The translations under genes and the position numbers were made by a program. Positions 45,132 through 53,309 of a stretch of DNA of 59,947 nt are shown here, piece by piece. Positions within the stretch are counted from its first letter, which is position 1. Each line of letters begins with the position of its first letter. The notes below the pieces were generated by a model. That model was given only the letters and a program-made list of their open reading frames with translations, made no database searches and had not been told where the DNA came from. The DNA comes from Streptomyces sp. TSRI0281 (GTDB lineage: Bacteria; Actinomycetota; Actinomycetes; Streptomycetales; Streptomycetaceae). Location: the NCBI RefSeq assembly GCF_001905125.1, contig NZ_LWLE01000006.1, positions 1 to 59,947 of the forward strand, given 5' to 3'.

Positions 45132-45817
45132 CCCTTCTTCGTCGGACGGCGGACCTGGACGGACAGACTCGGCTGCCTGGCCAGGCCCAGTTCCTTGATA
45201 CCCGCCCCCAACGCGGCGTCCAGGTCCGTCCGTACGTCGTCGAGTTCCCGGAAGTGGGACACCGCGCGCACGGCCGCCTTGCCACGTCCCATCCGGACCC
45301 GAACGGACTGCACCCCGGACACCTCCACGGCCCGGTCGCGCAGGACCAGGGCGGCCGCGGTCCGGTCGAGTGCGGCCCGTACACCGGCACGGTCACGGCG
45401 CATCGGCAGCAGATCGCGCAGTCCGGGGGTGAGGGCGAGCAGGATCAGCCAGAGGCCGAGGGCGGCCGCGATACCGGCCCCGACCAGCACCCAGACGTTG
45501 TCCAGCGGCCGTTCCGCCAGATCGTCGGCGAGTGAGCGCCGCCATTGCATCGCCGGGTGGTCGGCCCGTACCGCGGCGATGTCGTAGAGCAGCAGACCGG
45601 CGCCGCCCAGGACCACCAGGGCGAGCAGGGCCGCGGGAATCCGGCGTGCCGACCAGAACCGGCCCGCCCTGCCTCCGCCCTTCTCCGGTGCGGGTGCCGG
45701 GTCGTGGGCGGCGGACGAGCCCGCGCTCCCGTCCGGTTCGCGCACGTCCGTGTCGCTCCGCGGGCCGGTCGCGGGCAGCCGCTGGGTGCTGCCCGTCGGC
45801 TCATGAGGTTCGGTCAT
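45128..45817 (-). CDS. DUF6286-type membrane protein of the Asp23 operon
   Basis: 229 residues: a polar N-terminal tail of 50 residues, two membrane helices (IPAALLALVVLGGAGLLLYD and VWVLVGAGIAAALGLWLILL), and a soluble C-terminal domain rich in Arg and Val (VRVRMGRGKAAVR). Seen regularly in actinobacterial Asp23 operons. Function unknown. ATG overlaps the preceding stop (ATGA) and has GGGGAGGATCC upstream. Confidence 0.85.
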   Translation of the reverse strand: MTEPHEPTGSTQRLPATGPRSDTDVREPDGSAGSSAAHDPAPAPEKGGGRAGRFWSARRIPAALLALVVLGGAGLLLYDIAAVRADHPAMQWRRSLADDLAERPLDNVWVLVGAGIAAALGLWLILLALTPGLRDLLPMRRDRAGVRAALDRTAAALVLRDRAVEVSGVQSVRVRMGRGKAAVRAVSHFRELDDVRTDLDAALGAGIKELGLARQPSLSVQVRRPTKKG

Positions 45818-46167
45818 CGGATCCTCCCCTGTGCCGCGGCGCTCGATCCGGCGGGGTGCAGTCGCTCGATCTGCACCGTCACTTCGGGCACTTCCATCCC
45901 CGCCAAGGTCTTCACCCGCTCGCTGACACGGCGACGCACCGCGCCGCACTGGCGGCCGAGGTCGCTGGGGTAGCCGAGCTCCAGACTGACCCGTACCCGG
46001 GCGGAGTCCCGGTGAACGGTGACCGTGGCGCGCGGCGACGAGCCCTCCTCGGGCGGCTCGTCGACCGCTTCCTTCGCCGCCTGCGCGGCGATCTTCGCGA
46101 CGACCCGGTCGGCGATCCGGGTCTGCCCGCGTTCGGCGGCGGCGACCCCGCCGGTCACCGCCGTCAC
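45814..46167 (-). CDS. Second Asp23/Gls24-like protein
   Basis: 117 residues, diverged Asp23 fold: RIADRVVAKIAAQAAKEAVD corresponds to the start of the domain and VPEVTVQIERLHPAG to its last strand. Likely a soluble partner bound to AmaP. The GTG at 46167 overlaps the stop of the small DUF2273 gene. Confidence 0.85.
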   Translation of the reverse strand: MTAVTGGVAAAERGQTRIADRVVAKIAAQAAKEAVDEPPEEGSSPRATVTVHRDSARVRVSLELGYPSDLGRQCGAVRRRVSERVKTLAGMEVPEVTVQIERLHPAGSSAAAQGRIR

Positions 46168-46355
46168 CGTCGCCGGTCGCCGCGCTCGCGACTCCGGAAG
46201 AAGTCGCCGGGCTCCAGGTCACCGTCCAGGAAGCGGCCGGCGATGAAGCCGACCGCGCCCAGCGCGGCCACCAGTAGGAAGGCACCGAACCCGCCGAAGT
46301 ACCCGGCGAATCCCAGCGCCATGCCGGCCAACAGGCCGACCACAGCCATGCTCAT
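46164..46355 (-). CDS. DUF2273-type small membrane protein
   Basis: 63 residues with two membrane helices (VGLLAGMALGFAGYFGGFGA; LLVAALGAVGFIAGRFL) and a basic tail (RSRERGDRRR). DUF2273 proteins accompany Asp23/AmaP in many Gram-positive operons. Starts 29 bp after the first Asp23 gene. Confidence 0.8.
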   Translation of the reverse strand: MSMAVVGLLAGMALGFAGYFGGFGAFLLVAALGAVGFIAGRFLDGDLEPGDFFRSRERGDRRR

Positions 46356-46384
46356 CGTGACTCCTCAACTGGCTTTCGCGAGAC

Positions 46385-46876
46385 CTACTGGAGGCGTGGT
46401 TCGGGCTCGTCCTCGTCGTCGTCCTCATCGGGCAGCTTGACGTCGCTCACCGCGATGTTGACCTCGACGACTTCGAGGCCGGCCATGCGCTCGACCGCCG
46501 CGATGACGTTCTCCCGTACATCGCGGGCGACATCGGCGATCGACACGCCGTAGTCGACGACGATCTCCAGGTCCAGGGCGGTCTGCGATTCGCCGACCTC
46601 GGCCTTGACCCCGCGGGTGACGGACTTGCCGCCGCCGGGGACCCGGTCGCGCACCGCTCCGAAGGTCCGGGAGAGGCCGCTGCCCATCGCGTGGACACCG
46701 ACGACATCGCGTGCGGCCATTCCGGCGATCTTCTCGACCACGCCGTCGGCGATCGTGGTACGGCCACGGGTGGCGGGGTCTCCCCCGCCGCGCTTGCCCA
46801 GCGGGCTTTTGCCCCGGTCGTCGCCCGTGTCCTTGCCGGGGTTCTCGGGCCGGTTCCGCTGTGGGGTGTCAGTCAT
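46385..46876 (-). CDS. Asp23/Gls24 envelope stress response protein
   Basis: 163 residues: a disordered Asp/Gly/Lys N-terminus, then the Asp23 domain (TTIADGVVEKIAGMAARDVV, ALDLEIVVDYGVSIADVA, VVEVNIAVSDVKLPDED) with an acidic tail. These small abundant proteins sit at the membrane through AmaP and respond to cell-wall stress. First gene of the five-gene operon, separated from a divergent paralogue by 93 bp. Confidence 0.92.
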   Translation of the reverse strand: MTDTPQRNRPENPGKDTGDDRGKSPLGKRGGGDPATRGRTTIADGVVEKIAGMAARDVVGVHAMGSGLSRTFGAVRDRVPGGGKSVTRGVKAEVGESQTALDLEIVVDYGVSIADVARDVRENVIAAVERMAGLEVVEVNIAVSDVKLPDEDDDEDEPEPRLQ

Positions 46877-46969
46877 CGCCGCTCTTCCCTTCGGGGCAGG
46901 TGTGGACTTCCCTGCCCACATTAGGTGCGCTTGCCCCGTCTCGCGCCGTGGATGCGGCAGGGTGGAGCA

Positions 46970-47698
46970 ATGACAACGGCGCACGGCCCACAGCAGGCCG
47001 ACGGATGGACGGCGGCGGTACGTCAACGGCTCGGCCTCGGCCGTCTGCTCCCTCTGGGCGGTCCGGCCGACGGCGTCTGGATCGCGGAGCGGGCGGCGGC
47101 CTCGGTGCTGCGGAGCGCGGCGGCCGGGCCCGGCACGGTACTCGGCAGGCTCAGGATCGGGGTGGCCATGGAAGCGAACGGAACGGTCCTGGATGTGGAC
47201 GGGGCGGACAGGGACGCGGGTGTTCCGGCGCCGCCGAGCGCCTTGCCGTCCGGGCCGCTGCGGATCGAGGCGGAATTCGCGGCCACGGCCGACCGGCCGC
47301 TGCCGGATGCCGCCGAGGCCCTGCGCACCGCGCTGATGACCGCGGCCTCCGCCCGGCTCGGCCTGCTGGTCACCGAGGTGGACCTGCGGGTGACGGGACT
47401 GCTGGAGGACGACGCGCCCGACCGGGTGACGGCCCCGGCGGAGGACGAGGTACGGGCCGCGAAGGCCGGCGGGGCGGCGGGCGACGCCGCCGCCGGGGTG
47501 CCCGGTGTCGTCGCACTGACCCAGGTCCTGGGCAGTGCCGTGCACACCGGCGCGGATCATCTGCGGGTCGAGGTGGCGACGGCCGGGGACCACCGGGCCC
47601 TGGATGTGGCGCGGGCGGTGCGCACGGCGGTGACGGCGGCCGTGGAGGGCCACCCACCGGTCGCCGTACTGGTCACCGCCGTGGTGGAGCGGGACTGA
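46970..47698 (+). CDS. Divergent Asp23-related hypothetical protein
   Basis: 242 residues, Ala-rich, with two regions that look like separate Asp23-like strands (VLGRLRIGVAMEANGTVLDV and ADHLRVEVATAGDHRALD) and a run TTAVTAAVEGHPPVAVLVTA at the end. Similar proteins are encoded next to Asp23 operons in Streptomyces. Probably cytosolic. Expressed from the same divergent control region as the operon. Confidence 0.65.
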   Translation: MTTAHGPQQADGWTAAVRQRLGLGRLLPLGGPADGVWIAERAAASVLRSAAAGPGTVLGRLRIGVAMEANGTVLDVDGADRDAGVPAPPSALPSGPLRIEAEFAATADRPLPDAAEALRTALMTAASARLGLLVTEVDLRVTGLLEDDAPDRVTAPAEDEVRAAKAGGAAGDAAAGVPGVVALTQVLGSAVHTGADHLRVEVATAGDHRALDVARAVRTAVTAAVEGHPPVAVLVTAVVERD

Positions 47699-47782
47699 CG
47701 GGTGCGCCCGCCGGTGCGGTCGTCGAGGCCGGTCCGGCCTGCGGGACCCCGCCGGCCGGTGCACCGGGCCGGTCGGTGGGAC

Positions 47783-47844
47783 CGGCCGGATCGCTCCGGG
47801 TCAGTCGGTGAGACGGCCGGATCGCTCCGGGTCAGTCGGTGAGA
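47783..47844. repeat. 31-bp tandem duplication at the echA 3' end
   Basis: Two adjacent identical 31-bp units (47783-47813 and 47814-47844). The right copy contains the enoyl-CoA hydratase stop codon. A recent slippage duplication. Confidence 0.9.
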
Positions 47845-48623
47845 CCGGCCAGGTCGCGCAGCCTGCGGCCCTGAGCGGCGCGCTCGGCGCTGCGCTGCTC
47901 CTCGTAGCCGCGGGAGGCCGCGCCGCTGAGCAGGGCCTTGGTCTCGATGACGGCGTCGCGCGGGGCGGCCAGCAGGGCGGCGGCCAGATCGTGGGCGGCC
48001 GCGTCGAGCTGGTCGGCCGGGACGACGAGGTTGGCGAGGCCGGTGCGCTCGGCCTCCTCGGCGTACACGAAGCGCCCGGTGGCGCAGATTTCGAGCGCGC
48101 GGGCGTACCCCACGAGGTTCACCAGGGGGTGGGTGCCCGTGAGGTCCGGGACGAGACCGAGACTGGTCTCGCGCATGGCGAACTGCACGTCCTCGGCGGC
48201 GATCCGCAGATCACAGGCGAGGGCGAGCTGGAATCCGGCGCCGATGGCATGACCCTGGACGACCGCGATCGACACGATGTCGTTGCGGCGCCACCAGGTG
48301 AACGCCTCCTGGTACTCGGCGATGGTCGCGTCGAGCTCGGCCTCCGGGCCGCGCGCCATGTCGAGGAAGGACGGCTCACCGTCGAACCCCTCGGGGGTGA
48401 ACGCCTGCCGGTCGAGGCCCGCGGAGAAGGACTTGCCTTCGCCGCGGAGCACAACGACCCGCACGTTGCCGGGGAGTACCCGTCCGGCCTCTGTCAACGC
48501 CCGCCACAGAGCGGGAGACTGAGCGTTGCGCCTGGCCGGGTTGGTGAGTGTCACCGTGGCAACCGCGTCTTCGACGGTGAGCCGTACGCCGTCCTTGTCG
48601 AGCACAGAGTCGAGCGAGGTCAT
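47832..48623 (-). CDS. Enoyl-CoA hydratase/isomerase family protein
   Basis: 263-residue crotonase-fold protein. The oxyanion-hole segments are GEGKSFSAGLDR and GHAIGAGFQLALACDLRIAA; RETSLGLVPDLTGTHPL carries the position of a catalytic acid. Hydrates or isomerises a CoA thioester, probably in beta-oxidation or aromatic degradation; no partner gene is nearby. ATG 48623 has GGAGGCGCC upstream. Confidence 0.93.
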   Translation of the reverse strand: MTSLDSVLDKDGVRLTVEDAVATVTLTNPARRNAQSPALWRALTEAGRVLPGNVRVVVLRGEGKSFSAGLDRQAFTPEGFDGEPSFLDMARGPEAELDATIAEYQEAFTWWRRNDIVSIAVVQGHAIGAGFQLALACDLRIAAEDVQFAMRETSLGLVPDLTGTHPLVNLVGYARALEICATGRFVYAEEAERTGLANLVVPADQLDAAAHDLAAALLAAPRDAVIETKALLSGAASRGYEEQRSAERAAQGRRLRDLAGLTD

Positions 48624-48645
48624 GGGGCGCCTCCGGATCGGGTGC

Positions 48646-48673
48646 AGTCAGCACTCAAAAATTAAGTGACTGA
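48646..48673. promoter_or_regulatory. AT-rich promoter with inverted repeat before echA
   Basis: TCAGCACT (48648-48655) pairs, with one missing base, with AGTGACTGA (48665-48673), around an AAAAATTA core. It is the only AT-rich spot upstream of the hydratase start and could bind a TetR-type repressor; none is encoded next to it. Confidence 0.4.
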
Positions 48674-48773
48674 ACAGTAACCACCCGGACGACCGCTTGA
48701 CCGGCCGGGTGGCCACCACGTATCCCGGTGAGCCCCGGAGCCTGCCCCACGGCTGCCCCGACCGCTGTCGGCC

Positions 48774-48995
48774 TCAGGCCGCAGCGGCCTTCTTGCCGCG
48801 TGTAGCTCCGCCACGTCCCCGCAGCGTCACTCCGGACTCGCTGAGCATCCGGTGGACGAATCCGTAGGAGCGGCCGGTCTCTTCGGCCAACGCCCGGATG
48901 CTCGCACCGGAGTCGTACTTCTTCTTCAGGTCTGCCGCGAGCTTGTCGCGCGCGGCGCCGGTTACCCGGCTGCCCTTCTTCAGAGTCTCGGCCAC
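48774..48995 (-). CDS. gbn: Gbn-like nucleoid-associated protein (helix-turn-helix)
   Basis: 73-residue basic DNA-binding protein nearly identical in layout to S. coelicolor SCO1839 (Gbn, GATC-binding nucleoid protein): AETLKKGSRVTGAARDKLAA, then a helix-turn-helix DSGASIRALAEETGRSYGFV with HRMLSESGVTLRGRGG and a Lys/Ala tail. Gbn binds GATC sites over the chromosome and affects development and antibiotic production. I use GTG at 48995; the frame upstream to 49130 is not supported. Several GATC sites lie in its own upstream region. Confidence 0.85.
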   Translation of the reverse strand: MAETLKKGSRVTGAARDKLAADLKKKYDSGASIRALAEETGRSYGFVHRMLSESGVTLRGRGGATRGKKAAAA

Positions 48996-49314
48996 CCGTG
49001 CCTCCTCATGGGAAGTGCGCTCTGGACTCTCATGATCACCCCTCATGAGCTTCATGGCCACCCATTCAGCAAGGTACGTACGACCGGATTCGCGGCCGGA
49101 GAGGCGGCCAACACGATCGGAATCGCACATTCCGCAGGGATCCGAAGGCCCTCGGGACGAGCGCCCGAGAGAACCGCCAGGTCAGGGCCGTGCGGGGTGA
49201 ACGGAGCGAAATGGGTGCGCCCGGCAGCTATCTACCGGGCGCCACGCCGAGGTATGAGACGCACTCACTCAGATGATGGATCACGCGTAGGCCGAATGAT
49301 CTATCCCCGGTGGA
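48996..49314. other. Intergenic region before gbn, with inverted repeat
   Basis: No gene is supported in 319 bp. CTCATGA (49029-49035) and TCATGAG (49043-49049) form a 7-bp inverted repeat that contains a GATC; further GATC sites occur in the region. A GC-rich hairpin (49217-49224 with 49235-49242) lies nearer the ABC-F stop and probably ends that transcript. Confidence 0.45.
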
Positions 49315-50913
49315 TCAGGCCAGGGCGACGAGGTCCCGGTAGTCCGCACCCCACAGGTCCTCGACCCCGTCCGGAAGCAGGATGATCCGCTCCGGCTGGA
49401 GCGCCTCGACCGCTCCCTCGTCGTGGGTGACGAGGACGACGGCGCCCTTGTACGTACGCAGCGCGCCGAGGATCTCCTCGCGGCTGGCCGGGTCGAGGTT
49501 GTTCGTCGGCTCGTCGAGGAGCAGGACGTTGGCCGAGGAGACGACCAGGGTCGCGAGCGCGAGCCGGGTCTTCTCGCCGCCGGAGAGCACGCCGGCGGGC
49601 TTGTCGACGTCGTCGCCGGAGAAGAGGAACGAGCCGAGCGTCTTGCGGACCTCGACCAGATCGAGGTCGGGCGCGGCGGAGCGCATGTTCTCCAGGACGG
49701 TGCGCTCCGGGTCCAGGGTCTCGTGCTCCTGGGCGTAGTAGCCGAGCTTGAGTCCGTGGCCCTCGATGATCTCGCCGGTGTCCGCCTTCTCGGCACCGCC
49801 GAGGAGGCGCAGCAGCGTGGTCTTGCCCGCACCGTTGAGACCGAGGATGACGACGCGGGAACCCTTGTCGATGGCGAGGTCGACGTCGGTGAAGATTTCG
49901 AGCGAGCCGTAGGACTTGGACAGGCCCTCCGCCATCAGCGGGGTCTTGCCGCACGGCGAGGGGTCGGGGAAGCGCAGCTTGGCGACCTTGTCGGAGACCC
50001 GGACGGCCTCCAGTCCGGACAGCAGCCGGTCGGCGCGCTTGGCCATGTTCTGGGCGGCGACCGTCTTGGTGGCCTTGGCGCGCATCTTGTCGGCCTGCGC
50101 GTTGAGGGTCGCGGCCTTCTTCTCGGCGTTCTGGCGCTCGCGCTTGCGGCGCTTCTCGTCGGCCTCGCGCTGCTGCTGGTAGAGCTTCCAGCCCATGTTG
50201 TAGACGTCGATCTGCGCACGGTTGGCGTCGAGATAGAAGACCTTGTTGACGACGGTCTCGACGAGGTCGACATCGTGGGAGATCACGATGAAGCCGCCGC
50301 GGTAGGTCTTGAGGTAGTCGCGCAGCCAGACGATCGAGTCCGCGTCGAGGTGGTTGGTGGGCTCGTCGAGGAGCAGGGTGTCGGCGTCCGAGAAGAGGAT
50401 GCGAGCCAGCTCGACACGCCGGCGCTGACCGCCGGAGAGTGTGTGGAGGGGCTGGCCGAGCACCCGGTCGGGCAGGCTGAGCGCGGCGGCGATGGTGGCG
50501 GCCTCTGCCTCGGCGGCGTATCCGCCCTTGGTGAGGAACTCCGTCTCCAGACGCTCGTACTTCTTCATCGCCTTCTCGCGGGTGGCGCCCTGGCCGCTCG
50601 CCATCCGGTCCTCGTTCTCGCGCATCTTGCGCAGGATCGCGTCGAGGCCGCGGGCGGAGAGGATGCGGTCCCGGGCGAGGATGTCGAGGTCGCCGGTGCG
50701 CGGGTCCTGCGGGAGGTAGCCGACCTCGCCGGACCGGGTGATGGTGCCGCCCGCGGGGGTGCCCTCGCCCGCGAGGCACTTGGTGAGGGTGGTCTTGCCC
50801 GCCCCGTTGCGGCCGACGAGGCCGATGCGGTCGCCCTTGGCGACTCGGAAGGAAGCGGACTCGATCAGGATGCGGGCGCCGGCGCGCAGCTCGATGCCGG
50901 AAGCGGTGATCAC
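49315..50913 (-). CDS. ABC-F family ATPase
   Basis: 532-residue cytosolic twin-ABC protein without membrane domains. Domain 1 has GRNGAGKTTL, LSGGQRRRVELARIL and LLLDEPTNHLD; a charged linker (READEKRRKRERQNAEKKAA, about 245-285) reaches the ribosome in this family; domain 2 has GLNGAGKTTLLRLL, LSGGEKTRLALATL and LLLDEPTNNLD. ABC-F proteins act on the ribosome as translation factors or antibiotic resistance factors. It is of the housekeeping-like type by linker length. GTG 50913, GGAG seven bases upstream, and a tiny leader ORF 62 bp before. Confidence 0.94.
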   Translation of the reverse strand: MITASGIELRAGARILIESASFRVAKGDRIGLVGRNGAGKTTLTKCLAGEGTPAGGTITRSGEVGYLPQDPRTGDLDILARDRILSARGLDAILRKMRENEDRMASGQGATREKAMKKYERLETEFLTKGGYAAEAEAATIAAALSLPDRVLGQPLHTLSGGQRRRVELARILFSDADTLLLDEPTNHLDADSIVWLRDYLKTYRGGFIVISHDVDLVETVVNKVFYLDANRAQIDVYNMGWKLYQQQREADEKRRKRERQNAEKKAATLNAQADKMRAKATKTVAAQNMAKRADRLLSGLEAVRVSDKVAKLRFPDPSPCGKTPLMAEGLSKSYGSLEIFTDVDLAIDKGSRVVILGLNGAGKTTLLRLLGGAEKADTGEIIEGHGLKLGYYAQEHETLDPERTVLENMRSAAPDLDLVEVRKTLGSFLFSGDDVDKPAGVLSGGEKTRLALATLVVSSANVLLLDEPTNNLDPASREEILGALRTYKGAVVLVTHDEGAVEALQPERIILLPDGVEDLWGADYRDLVALA

Positions 50914-50975
50914 GGAAAAACTCCAGGGCAGTTATGGACGGCGGAGGGACGAGGGGCGGAGGTCTCTCGACGCCG

Positions 50976-51012
50976 CTAATGCACAAGGAGAATGGCCATA
51001 CAGCCCATTCTA
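50976..51012 (-). promoter_or_regulatory. Leader ORF and promoter before the ABC-F gene
   Basis: On the minus strand a TAGAAT (51007-51012) is a good -10 element. The predicted start of transcription falls on the ATG at 50999, which begins the seven-codon ORF MAILLVH and TAG at 50976-50978. A longer form from 51008 would read MGCMAILLVH. Three of the six codons after the start, ATT, CTT and CAT, are rare in Streptomyces. A leaderless rare-codon ORF before an ABC-F gene fits ribosome-mediated attenuation, but no alternative hairpin is obvious and no -35 element is clear. Confidence 0.5.
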
Positions 51013-51195
51013 CTGGCGGTGTGCAACTGCTTTTCCGCACGTTCGCCGGGACGAACCGGCCGATACTCGGCGCGCTCCCACGTCTCCGGCCGACCTGCGT
51101 GGATGCCGTCCGGGAGGGCATTGTCGGTGGCCGGTGGAAGACTGAGACGCAGATCACCACAGAGCGGGGGCGAACGGCAGAAGAGGGTGAGCGTG

Positions 51196-51609
51196 ATGGC
51201 TGGTGCGGCGGACGGCGTACCGACGGTCTTCCCGACGATCCTGTACGACGACGCGAAGGCCGCGATCAGAACGCTGACGCAGGCCCTCGGCTTCACCGAG
51301 GAAGCGGTGTACGAGGGCGAGGACGGCAGCGTGCTGCACGCCGAGCTGTCCTGCGGCAACGGCCGGGTGATGCTCGGCTCCAGGAGCCGTGAGGGCGTCT
51401 TCGCCAGGGCGATGGCGGGCGCGGGCCCGGTGGGCGTGTACGTGGTCGTGGACGAGGTGGACGAGCACCACGCGCGGGCGGTGGAGCACGGCGTGGAGAT
51501 CCTGATGCCGCCCACGGACCAGGACTACGGCTCACGGGACTACATGGCGCGCGACGCGGAGGGCAATGTGTGGAGCTTCGGGACGTACGCCCCGGGGTCG
51601 GCAGGCTGA
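51196..51609 (+). CDS. VOC-family (glyoxalase-like) protein
   Basis: 137 residues with the paired beta-alpha-beta-beta-beta modules of the vicinal-oxygen-chelate fold (PTILYDDAKAAIRTLTQALG and GVYVVVDEVDEHHARAVEHG, then DYMARDAEGNVWSFGTY). Members are glyoxalases, bleomycin/fosfomycin resistance proteins or isomerases; metal ligands are not complete enough to choose. ATG 51196 with AGAGGG upstream. A longer frame from 50992 runs through the ABC-F promoter and is rejected. Confidence 0.88.
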   Translation: MAGAADGVPTVFPTILYDDAKAAIRTLTQALGFTEEAVYEGEDGSVLHAELSCGNGRVMLGSRSREGVFARAMAGAGPVGVYVVVDEVDEHHARAVEHGVEILMPPTDQDYGSRDYMARDAEGNVWSFGTYAPGSAG

Positions 51610-51688
51610 CCCCGGGGTGACAGGGCCTACGGCGCCGGAAATCCGAGCCCCGAAGCTCCGAGGCCCCGAAGCTCCCCGCGCCGGTGCT

Positions 51689-51716
51689 CCGGGCGTCCGG
51701 TGGACCGGACGCCCGG
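51689..51716. terminator. Hairpin between convergent genes
   Basis: A 12-bp perfect stem (51689-51700 and 51705-51716) with a 4-nt loop; the surrounding DNA has many partial copies of CCGGACG. Confidence 0.7.
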
Positions 51717-51800
51717 CCGGTCGGATGCGCGGATGATCGGCTGCCCGGCCGGGCGGGCGCCCGATGGACGGACGCCGGACGGCCGGACCGCCCCGGTCCT

Positions 51801-53198
51801 CTACGCGCCGCCCGTGTGGACCTGGAAGGCTGCGCGGCGCACGGCCTTGGCCAGGGCCGGGTCCGGGTGCGCGGCGGCCAGGGCGACCAGGACCTGGACG
51901 GTGCGCGGGTGGCCGACGGCCCTGACCTCGTCGAGCAGGGCGGGAACCGTGCCCTGGACGGCGGAGTCGAGGTGGCGGACCAGCAGTCCGGTCTCGCCGT
52001 GGTCGGCGACGGCGGCGGCGGTGTCGACCCAGAGCCAGGTGGCTTCCTCGCGGCTCAGGACCTCCTGGGCGTCGTCCGGGTCGGCCCCCTCGTACTCGGC
52101 GAGCCAGAGCAGGGCGTAGGGCCGCAGCGTCTGGTCGGTGGCCACGGAGCGCACCACGGGTTCGGCCGGGGCGCCGACCACCCGGAGCGCCTCGAAGGCC
52201 AGGCCGCGCAGCAGGGCGTCCTCGCCGCGGGCGACGGCGAGCAGTTCCGTGACGGCGCTGCCGACGGGCCGGGCGGCGAGCCAGGCCCGGTATTCGTCGC
52301 GGGCCGGTCCCGGGGTGAGGCGTGCGCAGCCGAGCAGCATGTCGGCGGCGGACTGCTCGATGTTTCCGGCGGGGCTCTGGGCCGCGACGCAGATCTGTTC
52401 CAGCTTGACCCAGACCGCCCAGTTGCCGAGCGGGGTGAGGGTGGCGTGACCTGCCCCGAGGGTGAGGGCGCCGACCGCGGCCAGGCCCTCCAGGGCCCAG
52501 TCGAGCAGGAGCGCGTTGAGATCGGCGTCCCCTGCCGGGTCGGTGTGCTCGACGGCCGGCGCGCTCGGCGCGAGCTGCTGCTCGGGGCCGTACGGCACCT
52601 CGCACCGCTCCTCGTGGAGTTCCGCGACGCGCTGGCCGAGGAGGTCGAGGAGGGCGGGCACGGTGACCGGGCCCGCGGAGAGCTGGAGGAGGGAAAGTAC
52701 CTGGGGTACGGCCTCGACGGCCTCGGCGACGGCGGTGGCCTCGATGCCCTCGGGCGCGGCGTGGACGAGCGACCAGGCGTCGAACAGCGCCACCCAGCCG
52801 CGGAGCACGGCGGAGTCGTCACGGTCCCAGGCGCGCAGCCGCCAGCCGGGGCGTGCGGTGTCGCCGTGCAGTTCCACGAGGCCGGCCAGCCTGGCGCGGT
52901 CCCAGCCCGCGCGTGCCTGGGCCGGGGAGAGTTCCAGTGCCGCCGCGGCCCGTTCCAGGGCCTGGGCGGCCGGGGGTGCGGTGCCGGGGCTCGGGCCGTC
53001 GGCGGCCCAGTGGGCGATCCGTACGGCATCGGCGAGGACCGCCCTGGCCTGCCGGGCCAGTTCCGTCCGGGGCGGAGTGCCCTCGGGAGGCCGGGGGGCC
53101 GGCCTGGTGCGCCGGGTGGTCACGGCCTTGCGGGCGGTGGCAAGGGGTCGCGGGCGGACAAGTCGCAGCCTGGAGTCGCGCGGGGTACGGGACGTCAC
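51801..53198 (-). CDS. Large hypothetical protein, all-helical
   Basis: 465 residues, Ala/Leu/Arg-rich, no signal peptide. The C-terminal half (from about 300) looks like HEAT-type helix pairs (ALLRGLAFEALRVVGAPAEP, LLDEVRAVGHPRTVQVLVAL). Similar proteins are widespread in Streptomyces with no assigned function; a scaffold role is a guess. GTG 53198. Possibly preceded by its own promoter next to the divergent stretch at 53199-53309. Confidence 0.65.
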   Translation of the reverse strand: MTSRTPRDSRLRLVRPRPLATARKAVTTRRTRPAPRPPEGTPPRTELARQARAVLADAVRIAHWAADGPSPGTAPPAAQALERAAAALELSPAQARAGWDRARLAGLVELHGDTARPGWRLRAWDRDDSAVLRGWVALFDAWSLVHAAPEGIEATAVAEAVEAVPQVLSLLQLSAGPVTVPALLDLLGQRVAELHEERCEVPYGPEQQLAPSAPAVEHTDPAGDADLNALLLDWALEGLAAVGALTLGAGHATLTPLGNWAVWVKLEQICVAAQSPAGNIEQSAADMLLGCARLTPGPARDEYRAWLAARPVGSAVTELLAVARGEDALLRGLAFEALRVVGAPAEPVVRSVATDQTLRPYALLWLAEYEGADPDDAQEVLSREEATWLWVDTAAAVADHGETGLLVRHLDSAVQGTVPALLDEVRAVGHPRTVQVLVALAAAHPDPALAKAVRRAAFQVHTGGA

Positions 53199-53309
53199 GG
53201 GGAGCAGTCTTGCCTCTGACGGCCCGAAAGCCCAAACGGAAGCTGGTTCACCGGTCCGTGGAGGGGGTGTTCGGCCTGGTACCGACCGGTCCTGTCCCCC
53301 CGTATCGGC

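Noticed and set aside
50992..51195. N-terminal extension of the VOC protein to an ATG at 50992
   Set aside because: The added part crosses the promoter and leader of the ABC-F gene and has no VOC similarity; AGAGGG before 51196 fits better.
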